Assembly: GCA_003141795.1 (NCBI GenBank)
Contig: PLNO01000278.1
Location: 1-17,275, forward strand
Origin: Spirochaetaceae bacterium
GTDB taxonomy: Bacteria > Spirochaetota > Spirochaetia > SZUA-6 > Fen-1364
Length of the DNA: 17,275 nt
Direction of reading: 5' to 3'
Positions 1 through 7,333 of the stretch are shown piece after piece. The notes below the pieces were generated by a model. The model made no database searches and was not told the DNA's origin. It saw nothing but the letters and a program-made list of their open reading frames with translations. Position 1 is the first letter of the stretch, and every line of letters begins with the position of its first letter. A program made the position numbers and the translations under genes.

Positions 1-71
1 ATGCCGTCACGACCAGCAGGGAAAAAATCCAGGCATTGTTCGCGGGCAGCGCCGCGGTCCAGGGGGCGTGA
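1..71 (+). CDS. C-terminal end of a probable ABC transporter ATPase (partial, 5' end outside window)
   Basis: Frame 3 is open from the window edge to a TGA at 69-71 and reads AVTTSREKIQALFAGSAAVQ followed by Gly-Ala. The next gene's ATG lies one base after this stop, as expected within an operon. ABC-2 permeases partnered with a YtrA-type GntR regulator are normally next to their ATPase, so an ATPase C-terminus is the natural reading. Only 22 residues are visible and none belongs to a diagnostic ATPase motif, so the identity rests on context. Confidence 0.4.
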   Translation, partial: AVTTSREKIQALFAGSAAVQGA

Positions 72-72
72 C

Positions 73-885
73 ATGGAAATCAGCTTCAAGCGGATGGGAC
101 AGCTCCTGTTGAGGGAGCTCACGAGCGGGTATCGCAGCATCCTCATCGCCATGGCTGCGGTGGGCGGCGTGGTGGTGATCATGTCGATCCTCACCACGCT
201 CGGTGTCGCGCATACCTCAGGCGGCATGGGGGGACCGGGGTCCGACTTCTACCTCGGCCTCTTCAACAACCTCCTGTTCCTCGGAGGGTTCATCGTGACG
301 AGCCTCGCTTTCCGCGAGGTCTGGCAGAACGGCGGCGGGATCTTCTATCTGTCGCTCCCCGGCTCGGTGTTCGAGAAGCTCCTCAGCAAGCTCCTCGTGA
401 CCTCGGTCGGCTTCGCCGTCGGGAGCCTCCTCTTCATGACGGGAGTCACGGCGCTCAGCGAGCTCATCGATCATCTCCTCTTCGGCTTCGGGCACGGCTA
501 CTTCTACGTGGGGAGCATGCTCGTCGCGGCGCTTAAGGCCTGCCTGTTCTACGTCATCACGCAGTCGGTGTTCCTCCTCGGCTCGATCTGGTTCAAGAAG
601 GTCGCGTTGATCAAGACCGCGGTCTGGGTGGGGATCTTCGCCGTCGGACTGGCGATCGTCGCGGGGATCGCCGCGCGCATATTCCTCGCCCACAAGATGA
701 ACTGGACGGGCATGGGATTCAGCATGAACCTCAACAACGGTGACTTCATGCAGATGTTCGGTCCTGGCTCGCGCACGCACGGAGGGCTCTCCGCGTTCAA
801 GATCGTGACCCAGGACCTGTTCTACGCCATGGCGCCGGTCTGCTGGCTGGCGACCTACTTCAGGCTCGCAGAAGCAGAGGTGTAA
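73..885 (+). CDS. ABC-2-type transporter permease, six predicted membrane helices
   Basis: This 270-residue integral membrane protein has hydrophobic segments at about residues 22-44, 63-80, 106-128, 146-171, 180-204 and 246-264. A short basic N-terminus (MEISFKRMGQLLLRE) matches the usual amphipathic start of ABC-2 permeases. The ATG at 73 was chosen because it follows AGGGGG at 61-66 and the stop of the upstream frame by one base. The same frame is open to position 1, but that extension is polar and arginine-rich and overlaps the upstream gene's end. The GntR gene begins two bases after the TAA. The role is probably export of a peptide, lipid or drug, powered by the upstream ATPase. The substrate cannot be read from the sequence. 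Confidence 0.75.
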   Translation: MEISFKRMGQLLLRELTSGYRSILIAMAAVGGVVVIMSILTTLGVAHTSGGMGGPGSDFYLGLFNNLLFLGGFIVTSLAFREVWQNGGGIFYLSLPGSVFEKLLSKLLVTSVGFAVGSLLFMTGVTALSELIDHLLFGFGHGYFYVGSMLVAALKACLFYVITQSVFLLGSIWFKKVALIKTAVWVGIFAVGLAIVAGIAARIFLAHKMNWTGMGFSMNLNNGDFMQMFGPGSRTHGGLSAFKIVTQDLFYAMAPVCWLATYFRLAEAEV

Positions 886-887
886 CG

Positions 888-1274
888 ATGGAGTTCAAGG
901 ACAACCAAGCCATCTACCTGCAGATCGCGGACCTGATGTGCGAGAATGTCCTGGCGGGCATGTGGAAGCCGGGGGACCGGATCCCCAGCATCCGGGAGCT
1001 CGCGGAGAGCATCCAGGTGAACCCCAACACGGTCATGCGCACCTACGGGTACATGGAGGACCAGGGGATCATCCACAACCAGCGCGGCATCGGCTTCTTC
1101 CTCTCCGATCGCGCCTACGAGATCACGCGGGAGATGTTGAAGAAGAGTTTCGTGAGCCGGGACCTGCCGCAGGTATGGAAGACCATGGACCTCCTGCGCA
1201 TGGGCTTCGAGGACCTTCAGGACCTCTACACGGCCCACCGGGAATCGCTGAGCAACAAGGAGAGAGCTGTATGA
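888..1274 (+). CDS. GntR-family transcriptional regulator, YtrA subfamily
   Basis: A 128-residue DNA-binding protein with a winged helix-turn-helix over about residues 8-72: PGDRIPSIRELAESIQVNPN, then TVMRTYGYMEDQGII and a wing NQRGIGFF. The short C-terminal tail (73-128) has no room for a FadR or UTRA effector domain, which is typical of the YtrA subfamily. YtrA-type members usually repress the ABC transporter operon that encodes them, and here the gene directly follows the permease, so autoregulation of this operon is the expected role. GAGGTG just upstream of the ATG can act as the ribosome site. Its TGA overlaps the ATG of the next small ORF (ATGA). The inducer is unknown. Confidence 0.9.
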   Translation: MEFKDNQAIYLQIADLMCENVLAGMWKPGDRIPSIRELAESIQVNPNTVMRTYGYMEDQGIIHNQRGIGFFLSDRAYEITREMLKKSFVSRDLPQVWKTMDLLRMGFEDLQDLYTAHRESLSNKERAV

Positions 1275-1363
1275 AGCGGAGCACAATCGTCGTCATGAGC
1301 GCGTTAGGCGCCGTGGTGGTCGTGGCGGTGGCCTTTATAGCGTTCCTGAGCGCCACGCTATAG
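1271..1363 (+). CDS. 30-residue single-helix membrane peptide
   Basis: The ORF encodes a short basic start (MKRSTIVV), then a continuous hydrophobic stretch of roughly 23 residues (MSALGAVVVVAVAFIAFL), then SATL and stop. Its ATG overlaps the TGA of the GntR gene by four bases, the usual arrangement for translational coupling, and GGAGAGAG lies just upstream at the end of the regulator gene. I recognise no family. Position and topology suggest a small accessory subunit of the ABC transporter or a membrane-stress peptide. It could still be a chance ORF at the operon end, but the exact coupling and clean transmembrane composition argue for a real gene. Confidence 0.5.
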   Translation: MKRSTIVVMSALGAVVVVAVAFIAFLSATL

Positions 1364-1406
1364 GCGCGATTGGCGGGCCCGCCGCCGCCCGATTACAGAC
1401 AAGGGT

Positions 1407-1434
1407 CGATTTTGGAATGATCATTCCAAAATCG
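1407..1434. repeat. 28-bp perfect palindrome between convergent genes
   Basis: The half site CGATTTTGGAATGA is followed immediately by its exact reverse complement, with no spacer and no mismatch. It is markedly AT-richer than its surroundings. It lies 43 bp after the end of the ABC/GntR operon and 16 bp before the end of the convergent GH5 gene. A second, GC-only palindrome (GGCGGG/CCCGCC) is at 1372-1383. No T-run follows on either strand, so a classical intrinsic terminator is not supported. A two-fold-symmetric protein site or a cruciform/bidirectional hairpin terminator are the main options. Confidence 0.7.
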
Positions 1435-1450
1435 AAAGTGTGATGCGCGA

Positions 1451-3352
1451 CTACCAGGGGGCGCGACCACCATGGGGCGTGACCGCAGGTGCCACGCGCA
1501 CCCAGTGGTCCATTCGGGTCGTGCTGTGACGGTAGAGCAGGGCGTCGGGGAGAAGCTCCCACGTGCCGTCGCTCACCGTCACGGTGCACCCCCGGCCGTA
1601 GTGACAGGCCGGAAGGTAGATTTCGGTGGGCGCGCCCACCGCGGGATCGTGACGGAGCTCAAGGGTAAAGAGGCTGCGTCGATAGTCGAACGTCACGCCG
1701 GTGACCATACCCGCCGTAGCGCGCGGGTACGGTCGTGCAAACGCGGCAAGACCGCGCGCCCCTGAATCCGGGGTCCCGTCGCCCGTGTGTCGATCCTCCG
1801 CGCTATAGATCGAAAAGTCCTCCCCGTTCCAGTTGTCCCCATGAAGGTGCGTGTTGTCGGATGCGTAATTCCAGATCGTGCAGCTGAGGAGCGCGTCCTC
1901 GACGGCACGGAAGCTGCGGTCCAGCGCACGCTCCTGAGCCCTGAAATCGCCCGTCCTGAAAGCGCGTCCCCCGTTCATGTCGAAGGGGATCCCGAACTCG
2001 CCCAGGAGCGTGGGCGCGCTCCCCATCTGCTCCACTGCACCTTGTTGCAACCGGAGGAGCTGCAGTGCGTACGCCCCGCGTACCGCACGGCGCCCGAGAA
2101 GAACCCTGTGCGTCATGGATTCCAGCCCGAGCAGAGGATGGAACTCCTTCTGTGCGAGCACGATGTCGTCGTACCAGTGCGGGGCGAACACGACGTTGGC
2201 CCCGTCCGACGCCGTCCATCGCGGCGGCTGGTGGAACGGCAGGGACTCGAGGAAGACCTGGCAACCGGGGTGCGCTTCCTGTACCGCCTTGACGAACCGG
2301 ACGGCAAAAGGCCTGTAGAAATCGTTCGTGAAGTCGGGAGCGCGGCCTTTCACCGCGGCGAAGTACGACGGGGAGAGCAGCTTCGGCTTGCCCAGTGCGT
2401 CCGTCGTCCAGACGCCGTTGCTCTTCCAGACGCACTCCCGTTCCGGAAGCCACGCCGAACGCCGCTGCGGATTGACGAGCTTCCTACCCACGTATGAGAT
2501 GTGAAACCGCCGCAGCTGGAAGTATTCGATCTCCTGGGGAAACCCGGAGCCGAGCAACATGCCCTGAATGCCGGTGGGACTCTCTCCAATGGAGACGATA
2601 CCCCCGGTTTTTCGAAGGTCATTCCATCCGACGTAGCCCGCGAGGGGCTCGTTCATCGTCCCATAGCCCACGACATTGGGGAGGTCGGAAAGCCGACGGG
2701 CCACACGGACCATGGCCGCGATGTAGCGACGCTGAAGCCACTCCTGTACGGGCTCTCCGTCCACCTGCGTGCGCGGGGCGAACGCATTGCCTGCGAAAAA
2801 GAGCGTGAACATCGTTGCCGCGCCGAGCTTGCCGGAGTTGGTTGGCCACGTCATGCGGGGAAACGGATCGCCGCGCCCCTGGTGGGTGACCGCGGCGCCC
2901 GTCTCGTCGAGCGCCGCGATGTCGAAACCGACCGCCGTCAGGGTCCAGGACGGCGCGCCGTCGCCTCCCGTCCAGCGGCTCCAGACGTCCTGGTGGGGAT
3001 CGATGAACAGGGAGATTCCGTGAGCAGCAGCCTTTTCGCACAGCCCGTGAAGGTAATCGAGATACGCCTCGTCGTAGATGCCGGGGCCCTCGTGCTCCAC
3101 GGCCTCCCACGTGATGACGAGCCGCAGGAAGCTCATGCCCCAACGGCGCAGCCGCGCGAAGTGCTCGTCAGCGGCCTCGAGGGGGAACGGACGGCCGACG
3201 AACGACACATTGCCGCCGCCGAGGCTCCCGGGGAGATAGGTTGCACCGTCGGGCCGTGACGGGACCTTGCTCGAGCCTCCGAGGTTCACGCCCCGCAGCA
3301 TCAGCGTCCGCCCCTGCTCGTCGATGAAACTCGATCCACGGATCCCGATCAT
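1451..3352 (-). CDS. Glycoside hydrolase family 5 (GH5_12-like, glucocerebrosidase/sterylglucosidase type)
   Basis: A 633-residue retaining beta-glycosidase. The TIM barrel runs from about residue 5 to 520: LRGVNLGGSSK at 19-29, DPHQDVWSRWTGGDGAPSWT at 118-137, MTWPTN at 167-172, a Thr-Met-Asn-Glu-Pro acid/base (E235), HWYDD at 392-396, and LLGEFGIPFD with the nucleophile E452. The HQDVWSR and MFTLFFAGNAFAP stretches are the pattern I know from fungal EGCrP/sterylglucosidase enzymes. The last ~90 residues look like a beta-sandwich. No signal peptide or lipobox is visible, so it should act in the cytoplasm, for example on internalised or endogenous glucosides. The start at 3352 has GGGAGG seven bases upstream; an open extension to 3526 lacks comparable support and overlaps the divergent gene. 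Confidence 0.85.
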   Translation of the reverse strand: MIGIRGSSFIDEQGRTLMLRGVNLGGSSKVPSRPDGATYLPGSLGGGNVSFVGRPFPLEAADEHFARLRRWGMSFLRLVITWEAVEHEGPGIYDEAYLDYLHGLCEKAAAHGISLFIDPHQDVWSRWTGGDGAPSWTLTAVGFDIAALDETGAAVTHQGRGDPFPRMTWPTNSGKLGAATMFTLFFAGNAFAPRTQVDGEPVQEWLQRRYIAAMVRVARRLSDLPNVVGYGTMNEPLAGYVGWNDLRKTGGIVSIGESPTGIQGMLLGSGFPQEIEYFQLRRFHISYVGRKLVNPQRRSAWLPERECVWKSNGVWTTDALGKPKLLSPSYFAAVKGRAPDFTNDFYRPFAVRFVKAVQEAHPGCQVFLESLPFHQPPRWTASDGANVVFAPHWYDDIVLAQKEFHPLLGLESMTHRVLLGRRAVRGAYALQLLRLQQGAVEQMGSAPTLLGEFGIPFDMNGGRAFRTGDFRAQERALDRSFRAVEDALLSCTIWNYASDNTHLHGDNWNGEDFSIYSAEDRHTGDGTPDSGARGLAAFARPYPRATAGMVTGVTFDYRRSLFTLELRHDPAVGAPTEIYLPACHYGRGCTVTVSDGTWELLPDALLYRHSTTRMDHWVRVAPAVTPHGGRAPW

Positions 3353-3455
3353 CGGATTCCTCCCGGCAGCGCAGGCAATGTAGTGGATGATACCCGCCCG
3401 TGTCCATCGTGCCGGGGCGCTTGCATTTCCGCGACACAGCCTGCATGCTGGCCTC

Positions 3456-4484
3456 ATGACCGGAAAGGAAAGAGTGCTCAGGACGATGCGTGGCGAACCT
3501 GTCGACGCGCTGGCGAACGTTGCCATTACGATGATGAAGGCTGCGGAAGAAATCGGCGTGCCCTACAGGACCTATGCGCTGGATGCCGACACGCACGTGC
3601 GCGGGCAGATGGCGGTCAGCCGCAAGTACGGCATCGACCACGTCTCCGTGATCTCGGATCCCGGGGTTGAGGCCGCGGATCTCGGCGCAGAGGTCATCTA
3701 CCGGGAGGACGCCCCACCGGCGATCGACGATTCGCAGACACTGCTGGCGGACATCTCCCGCCTGCACTCGCTCCGTCTGCCCGACCCCTGGTCGTCGCCG
3801 CGGATGCGCAAGCGCCTGGAGGTCGTGTCACGCCTGAAGGAGCAGAGCGCGGGGGAGAAGGCGGTGGAGGGCTGGATCGAAGGCCCGATCGCCGAAGCCT
3901 GCGACCTTCGCGGCGTCAGCCGGATCATGATCGACTTCTACGACTGTCGCGGCTTCGTGCGGGACCTTATCGCGTTCGTCGTGGACCTCGAGATCGCTTT
4001 CGGCCGGGCGCAGGTGGAGGCAGGGGCCGACTACATCGGCGTCGGGGATGCCGCAGCCTCCCTCATGGGCCCCGAGTTGTACCGGGAGTTCGTCTGGGAC
4101 GCGGAGAAGCGATACGTGACCGAGCTGCACCGTCTCGGCGTACCGGTGCGCCTCCACATCTGCGGGCAGATCACGCCGCTTCTGGGCATGCTCGCCGAGG
4201 TCGGCGCCGACATGGTGGACCTCGACTCGATGGTCGCGGTGAAGGACGCGCGCAAGGCCATGGGCCCCACGCAGTGCATCGCGGGCAACATCAACCCCGT
4301 TTCTGACGTACGAAACGGAACCCCCCAGCTCGTCACCGAGCGCCTGTCCACGTGCTTCAAGGACGCCGGTGAAACGGCGTACGCGGTCGCGGCGGGGTGC
4401 GAGATCCCCCGTGGCACCCCTGAGGAGAACCTCATGGCCATGAGCAGGTTCGCCGCGGGACATACGCTGAAGCCGGCACCCTAG
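3456..4484 (+). CDS. UroD/MtaA-family corrinoid-linked methyltransferase (first copy)
   Basis: A 342-residue member of the uroporphyrinogen decarboxylase superfamily, methyltransferase (MtaA/CmuA) branch. It begins MTGKERVLRTMRGE, the usual start for this branch. Zinc-ligand candidates are H234 and C236 (LHICGQ) with C315 (AAGCEIPRGTPEENLMAM). This HxC...C set is typical of MtaA-type methylcobamide:thiol methyltransferases and is not expected in HemE decarboxylases. GNINP at 277-281 and a glycine-rich IGVGDAA at 194-200 also fit. Likely role: methyl transfer between a corrinoid protein and a thiol or other acceptor. No strong ribosome site precedes the ATG. The upstream 103 bp is shared with the divergent GH5 gene. 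Its stop codon lies inside the first unit of the following tandem repeat. The methyl donor and acceptor are unknown. Confidence 0.8.
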   Translation: MTGKERVLRTMRGEPVDALANVAITMMKAAEEIGVPYRTYALDADTHVRGQMAVSRKYGIDHVSVISDPGVEAADLGAEVIYREDAPPAIDDSQTLLADISRLHSLRLPDPWSSPRMRKRLEVVSRLKEQSAGEKAVEGWIEGPIAEACDLRGVSRIMIDFYDCRGFVRDLIAFVVDLEIAFGRAQVEAGADYIGVGDAAASLMGPELYREFVWDAEKRYVTELHRLGVPVRLHICGQITPLLGMLAEVGADMVDLDSMVAVKDARKAMGPTQCIAGNINPVSDVRNGTPQLVTERLSTCFKDAGETAYAVAAGCEIPRGTPEENLMAMSRFAAGHTLKPAP

Positions 4485-4576
4485 CGGGTGAATCAGTGCA
4501 CCCTAGCGGGTGAATCAGTGCACCCTAGCGGGTGAATCAGTGCACCCTAGCGGGTGAATCAGTGCACCCTGGCGGG
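4477..4576. repeat. 22-bp tandem repeat, four perfect copies plus a partial fifth
   Basis: The unit is CACCCTAGCGGGTG followed by AATCAGTG. Copies occupy 4477-4498, 4499-4520, 4521-4542 and 4543-4564 without a mismatch. A degenerate partial copy (one mismatch in 12 bases) follows at 4565-4576. Each unit contains the inverted repeat CACCC/GGGTG around TAGC, so each can form a small hairpin, and unit junctions contain the palindrome GTGCAC. Because 22 is not a multiple of three and the unit holds TAG and TGA, the array closes reading frames. The first unit supplies the stop codon of the upstream methyltransferase gene. Confidence 0.95.
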
Positions 4577-4587
4577 CGCACCGCTCC

Positions 4588-4616
4588 TTGACAGCGCCCC
4601 GCGCTCGGAGTTTGAT
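4588..4616 (+). promoter_or_regulatory. Candidate sigma-70 promoter for the PLP enzyme pair
   Basis: A perfect -35 hexamer TTGACA (4588-4593) is followed, after 17 bp, by TTTGAT (4611-4616, four of six matches to TATAAT). It sits directly behind the tandem repeat. Transcription would start close to position 4623, almost on the ATG at 4624, implying a leaderless or very short-leader transcript. Only one hexamer is strong, so this remains a candidate. Confidence 0.45.
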
Positions 4617-4623
4617 CGCAGAT

Positions 4624-6090
4624 ATGATCACACTCACGGTCGACAAAGAATCCCGGGAGCGGAACATCCGCCTCTGCCGGGAACGGAACATCACCCTTCC
4701 GACATTTGCACAGATGAAGGAGCCTGCGTCGGCTCCGAAACGCGTCCTGGAAGGGCTGCGCAGCGTCGGCCTGTGGGACGTGAACCCCCTGAACCTGTTC
4801 CGCATCACGTGGCGCAACCAGCCAGTGGAAAAGGGAGGCCTGTTCGGGGAGGTGAACACCGTCGAGTTCCCCCCTGCCCTCACCGGAGTGCCGGCGCGGA
4901 TCATCGGCCTCGTGGGCAAGTGGTTCCCCACGGGCGCGCACAAGGTGGGCGCCACCTACGGGTGCCTCGCACCCGCCCTGGTCACCGGCGCCTTCGACTC
5001 CAGCCGGCAGAAAGCCGCGTGGCCGTCGACAGGCAACTTCTGCAGGGGCGGCGCGTTCAACTCGGCGCTGCTGGGATGCCAGTCGATCGCCATCCTCCCG
5101 GAGGGCATGAGCCGGGAGCGCTTCGAATGGCTGTCGAAGATCGCCGGTGAGGTGATCACCACGCCGGGAAGCGAAAGCAACGTGAAGGAGATCTTCGACA
5201 AGTGCCACGAGCTCTCCCGGACACGCGGCGACGACATCGTGATCTTCAACCAGTTCGAGGAGCCGGGCAATTACCTCTGGCATTACGAAGTGACGGGGTC
5301 CGCGCTCCTGCGCGTCGCGGAAAGGCTCCTCGGGTCCGCGGACAGGCTTGCGGCCTACGTCTCCTCCACCGGCTCCGCGGGTACCATCGCGGCGGGGGAC
5401 AGGCTGAAGGCGATCATCCCCGGCGTTCGCATCGGCGCTGCCGAGGCGTTGCAGTGCCCCACCCTTCTCCGCAATGGCTTCGGCGCCCACCGCATCGAGG
5501 GCATCGGCGACAAGCACGTGCCGTGGATCCACAATGCAAAAAACACGGACGCCGTCATCGCCGTGGATGACGCTGACTGCATGAAGCTCCTGCGCCTCTT
5601 CAATGAGAAAGAGGGCCTCTCCTGTCTGAGCCGCCACGGCGTCTCGGAGGAGCTCATCGGCAAGCTGCCGCTGCTGGGCATCTCCGGCATCGGTAACCTC
5701 CTCGCCTCCATCAAGCTCGCCCGCTACTACGAGCTGTCCGAGCACGACGCGGTGTTCACGATCCTCACCGACTCGATGGAGCTCTACGGCTCACGGCTCA
5801 CGGAGCTCACCGCCTCCGACGGGCCATTCGACAGGGACGCAGCCGTCTCCGCGTGGGCCGGATCCCTCGCCGGCCAGCGAACGGACAATGTGCTGGAGCT
5901 CTCCTTTCCCGAGCGCAAGCGCGTGCACAACCTCAAGTACTACACGTGGATCGAGCAGCAGGGGAAGAGCCTCAACGAGCTGCACGCCCAGTGGAGCGAC
6001 GATACCTACTGGAAGTCCATCCAAGCCCAGGCCCCCGAGATCGACGGCCTCATCACCGAGTTCAACGCCGAGGTGGAGAAGGGGCGGTGA
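4624..6090 (+). CDS. Fold-type-II PLP-dependent enzyme of uncertain reaction (beta-subunit-like)
   Basis: A 488-residue protein of the tryptophan synthase beta/threonine synthase superfamily. K107 in WFPTGAHKVGA is the likely PLP Schiff-base lysine. STGNFCRGGA at 135-144 is the substrate-carboxylate loop. STGSAGTIAAGDRLK at 248-262 is the probable PLP-phosphate loop. FAQMKEP (28-34), ILPEGMSRERFEWLSK (157-172) and IFNQFEEPGNYLWHYEVTG (207-225) look strongly family-specific. It resembles proteins generically annotated as PLP-dependent protein, subunit beta. It is not a standard TrpB, because the GGGSN phosphate loop is missing. The ATG at 4624 was preferred to a TTG at 4588, since the conserved-looking sequence begins there. 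It overlaps the next gene by four bases (GTGA), indicating coupled expression. The natural substrate is not evident. Confidence 0.75.
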   Translation: MITLTVDKESRERNIRLCRERNITLPTFAQMKEPASAPKRVLEGLRSVGLWDVNPLNLFRITWRNQPVEKGGLFGEVNTVEFPPALTGVPARIIGLVGKWFPTGAHKVGATYGCLAPALVTGAFDSSRQKAAWPSTGNFCRGGAFNSALLGCQSIAILPEGMSRERFEWLSKIAGEVITTPGSESNVKEIFDKCHELSRTRGDDIVIFNQFEEPGNYLWHYEVTGSALLRVAERLLGSADRLAAYVSSTGSAGTIAAGDRLKAIIPGVRIGAAEALQCPTLLRNGFGAHRIEGIGDKHVPWIHNAKNTDAVIAVDDADCMKLLRLFNEKEGLSCLSRHGVSEELIGKLPLLGISGIGNLLASIKLARYYELSEHDAVFTILTDSMELYGSRLTELTASDGPFDRDAAVSAWAGSLAGQRTDNVLELSFPERKRVHNLKYYTWIEQQGKSLNELHAQWSDDTYWKSIQAQAPEIDGLITEFNAEVEKGR

Positions 6091-7328
6091 ACGTCAGCTA
6101 CCGCTGCGTCACCTGCGGCGCGACGTTAGCATCCGATGAGGTCGTCTACGAATGCCCGGCCTGCACGGGGGCCGCATCGTCAGCTACGGGCTTTCCGCGC
6201 GGCTATCTCAGCGTCGACGCCCCGATCCCCGACCGCGTGCGGCCGGGCCTGCTTGTCGACCCGTTCGCCTTGCTTCCGCTTGCCGTCCAGGACTGGCGCA
6301 GCTTCCCCGCGGGGGAGACGCCGCTCGTGCAGCCGCAGCGGCTGCGCACCACGGTGGGATTCAAGAACCTCTTCCTCAAGAACGACACGCTGAACCCCTC
6401 GGGCTCGCTCAAGGACCGCGCATCGCTGCTCGTTGCCGCGCAGGCGCGGCAGCACGGGGTGACGAGCGTGGCTCTTGCCTCCACGGGGAATGCCGGCGCC
6501 TCCATGGCCTGCGCCGGCGCCGCCTACGGTCTCCAGGTCATCCTGTTCGTGCCAGCCGCCGCCCCGCGTGCGAAGCTCCTCCAGTCGCTCCTCTACGGCG
6601 CACGCGTCGTGCCCGTGCAGGGGACATATGACGCCGCCTACTCGCTGTCCATCGCCTACACACGCTCGTTCGGCGGCATCAACCGCAACACCGCGTTCAA
6701 CCCGTTCACCGTGGAGGGCAAGAAGACCGTCTCCATCGAGATGTACAACCAGCTCGGCGGAGCGGTGCCTGACGTCGTGTACGTCCCCACGGGGGACGGG
6801 GTCATCGTCTCGGGAGTGTGCAAGGGGTTCGCGGACCTTCATAGCGCGGGGTTCACCGACAGGGTGCCCGTCATCGTGGCGGTCCAGGCGGAGGGCAGCG
6901 ACGCGATCTTCCGCAGCATGCGCGACGGAAGGGAGACAGTGCTGGAACGGACGTCGACGATCGCCGATTCTCTTGCGGTGGAGCGGCCCGCCGCGGGCGC
7001 CATGGCGCTCGGGCTCCTGAAGAAGTACGGCCGCGCGATCGAGGTGAGCGATGCCGAAGCGAGTGCCGCCCAGGCGGAGCTCTGTCGGGAAGCGGGTGTC
7101 TTCGTCGAGCCGTCGTCAGCGGTGGCGTGGGCAGGATTTCGCAAGGACAGGGAAAACATCGATCCCGCCGCGCGCGTCGTTGTGCTCCTGACGGGGACGG
7201 GGTTCAAGGATACCGCCGCGGCGGAAAAGCTCGTCTCCCTGCCCGCGCCCTGCCCGCCTGACCTGGAGAGCGCGGCCCGGTTGCTTGCCGACGTCTACGA
7301 TGTGCGCGGGGGCACGGCGGCCCACTGA
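6087..7328 (+). CDS. Threonine synthase-like PLP enzyme
   Basis: A 413-residue fold-type-II PLP enzyme. It opens with a zinc-ribbon-like module, CVTC at 7-10 and CPAC at 23-26, common in class-II threonine synthases. PLP lysine K109 lies in NPSGSLKDRAS, the Asn-loop in STGNAGASM (132-140), and the glycine-rich PLP-phosphate region in VPTGDGVIVSG. The C-terminal LLTGTGFKD is a threonine-synthase hallmark. The start is GTG at 6087, overlapping the preceding TGA, with GGAG about ten bases upstream. Threonine synthase converts O-phosphohomoserine to threonine, but relatives such as cysteate synthase act on phosphoserine. No homoserine kinase or dehydrogenase is nearby, and coupling to an unusual PLP enzyme makes a non-threonine substrate possible. 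It ends five bases from the convergent methyltransferase gene. Confidence 0.8.
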   Translation: MNVSYRCVTCGATLASDEVVYECPACTGAASSATGFPRGYLSVDAPIPDRVRPGLLVDPFALLPLAVQDWRSFPAGETPLVQPQRLRTTVGFKNLFLKNDTLNPSGSLKDRASLLVAAQARQHGVTSVALASTGNAGASMACAGAAYGLQVILFVPAAAPRAKLLQSLLYGARVVPVQGTYDAAYSLSIAYTRSFGGINRNTAFNPFTVEGKKTVSIEMYNQLGGAVPDVVYVPTGDGVIVSGVCKGFADLHSAGFTDRVPVIVAVQAEGSDAIFRSMRDGRETVLERTSTIADSLAVERPAAGAMALGLLKKYGRAIEVSDAEASAAQAELCREAGVFVEPSSAVAWAGFRKDRENIDPAARVVVLLTGTGFKDTAAAEKLVSLPAPCPPDLESAARLLADVYDVRGGTAAH

Positions 7329-7333
7329 GGGCT

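Noticed and set aside
1407..1434. Intrinsic terminator
   Set aside because: No T-run follows on either strand and the stem is AT-rich, so I list it as a palindrome of unknown role.
3421..3449. Promoter for the first MtaA-like gene (TTGCAT with CATGCT)
   Set aside because: The -35 is moderate and the -10 matches only three of six bases; too weak to report as a feature.
3456..4484. HemE uroporphyrinogen decarboxylase
   Set aside because: The HxC...C zinc set is present and the context is corrinoid methyl transfer; no haem genes are nearby.
4477..4576. CRISPR array
   Set aside because: The units are directly adjacent, with no unique spacers, and there are no cas genes.
4537..5745. 402-residue ORF on the - strand
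   Set aside because: It is the antisense shadow of the PLP enzyme gene, with the His/Arg/Asp-rich composition typical of GC-rich antisense frames and no recognisable motif.
4624..6090. Tryptophan synthase beta chain (TrpB)
   Set aside because: It has GAHK, as TrpB does, but not the GGGSN phosphate loop, and no trpA or other tryptophan gene is nearby.
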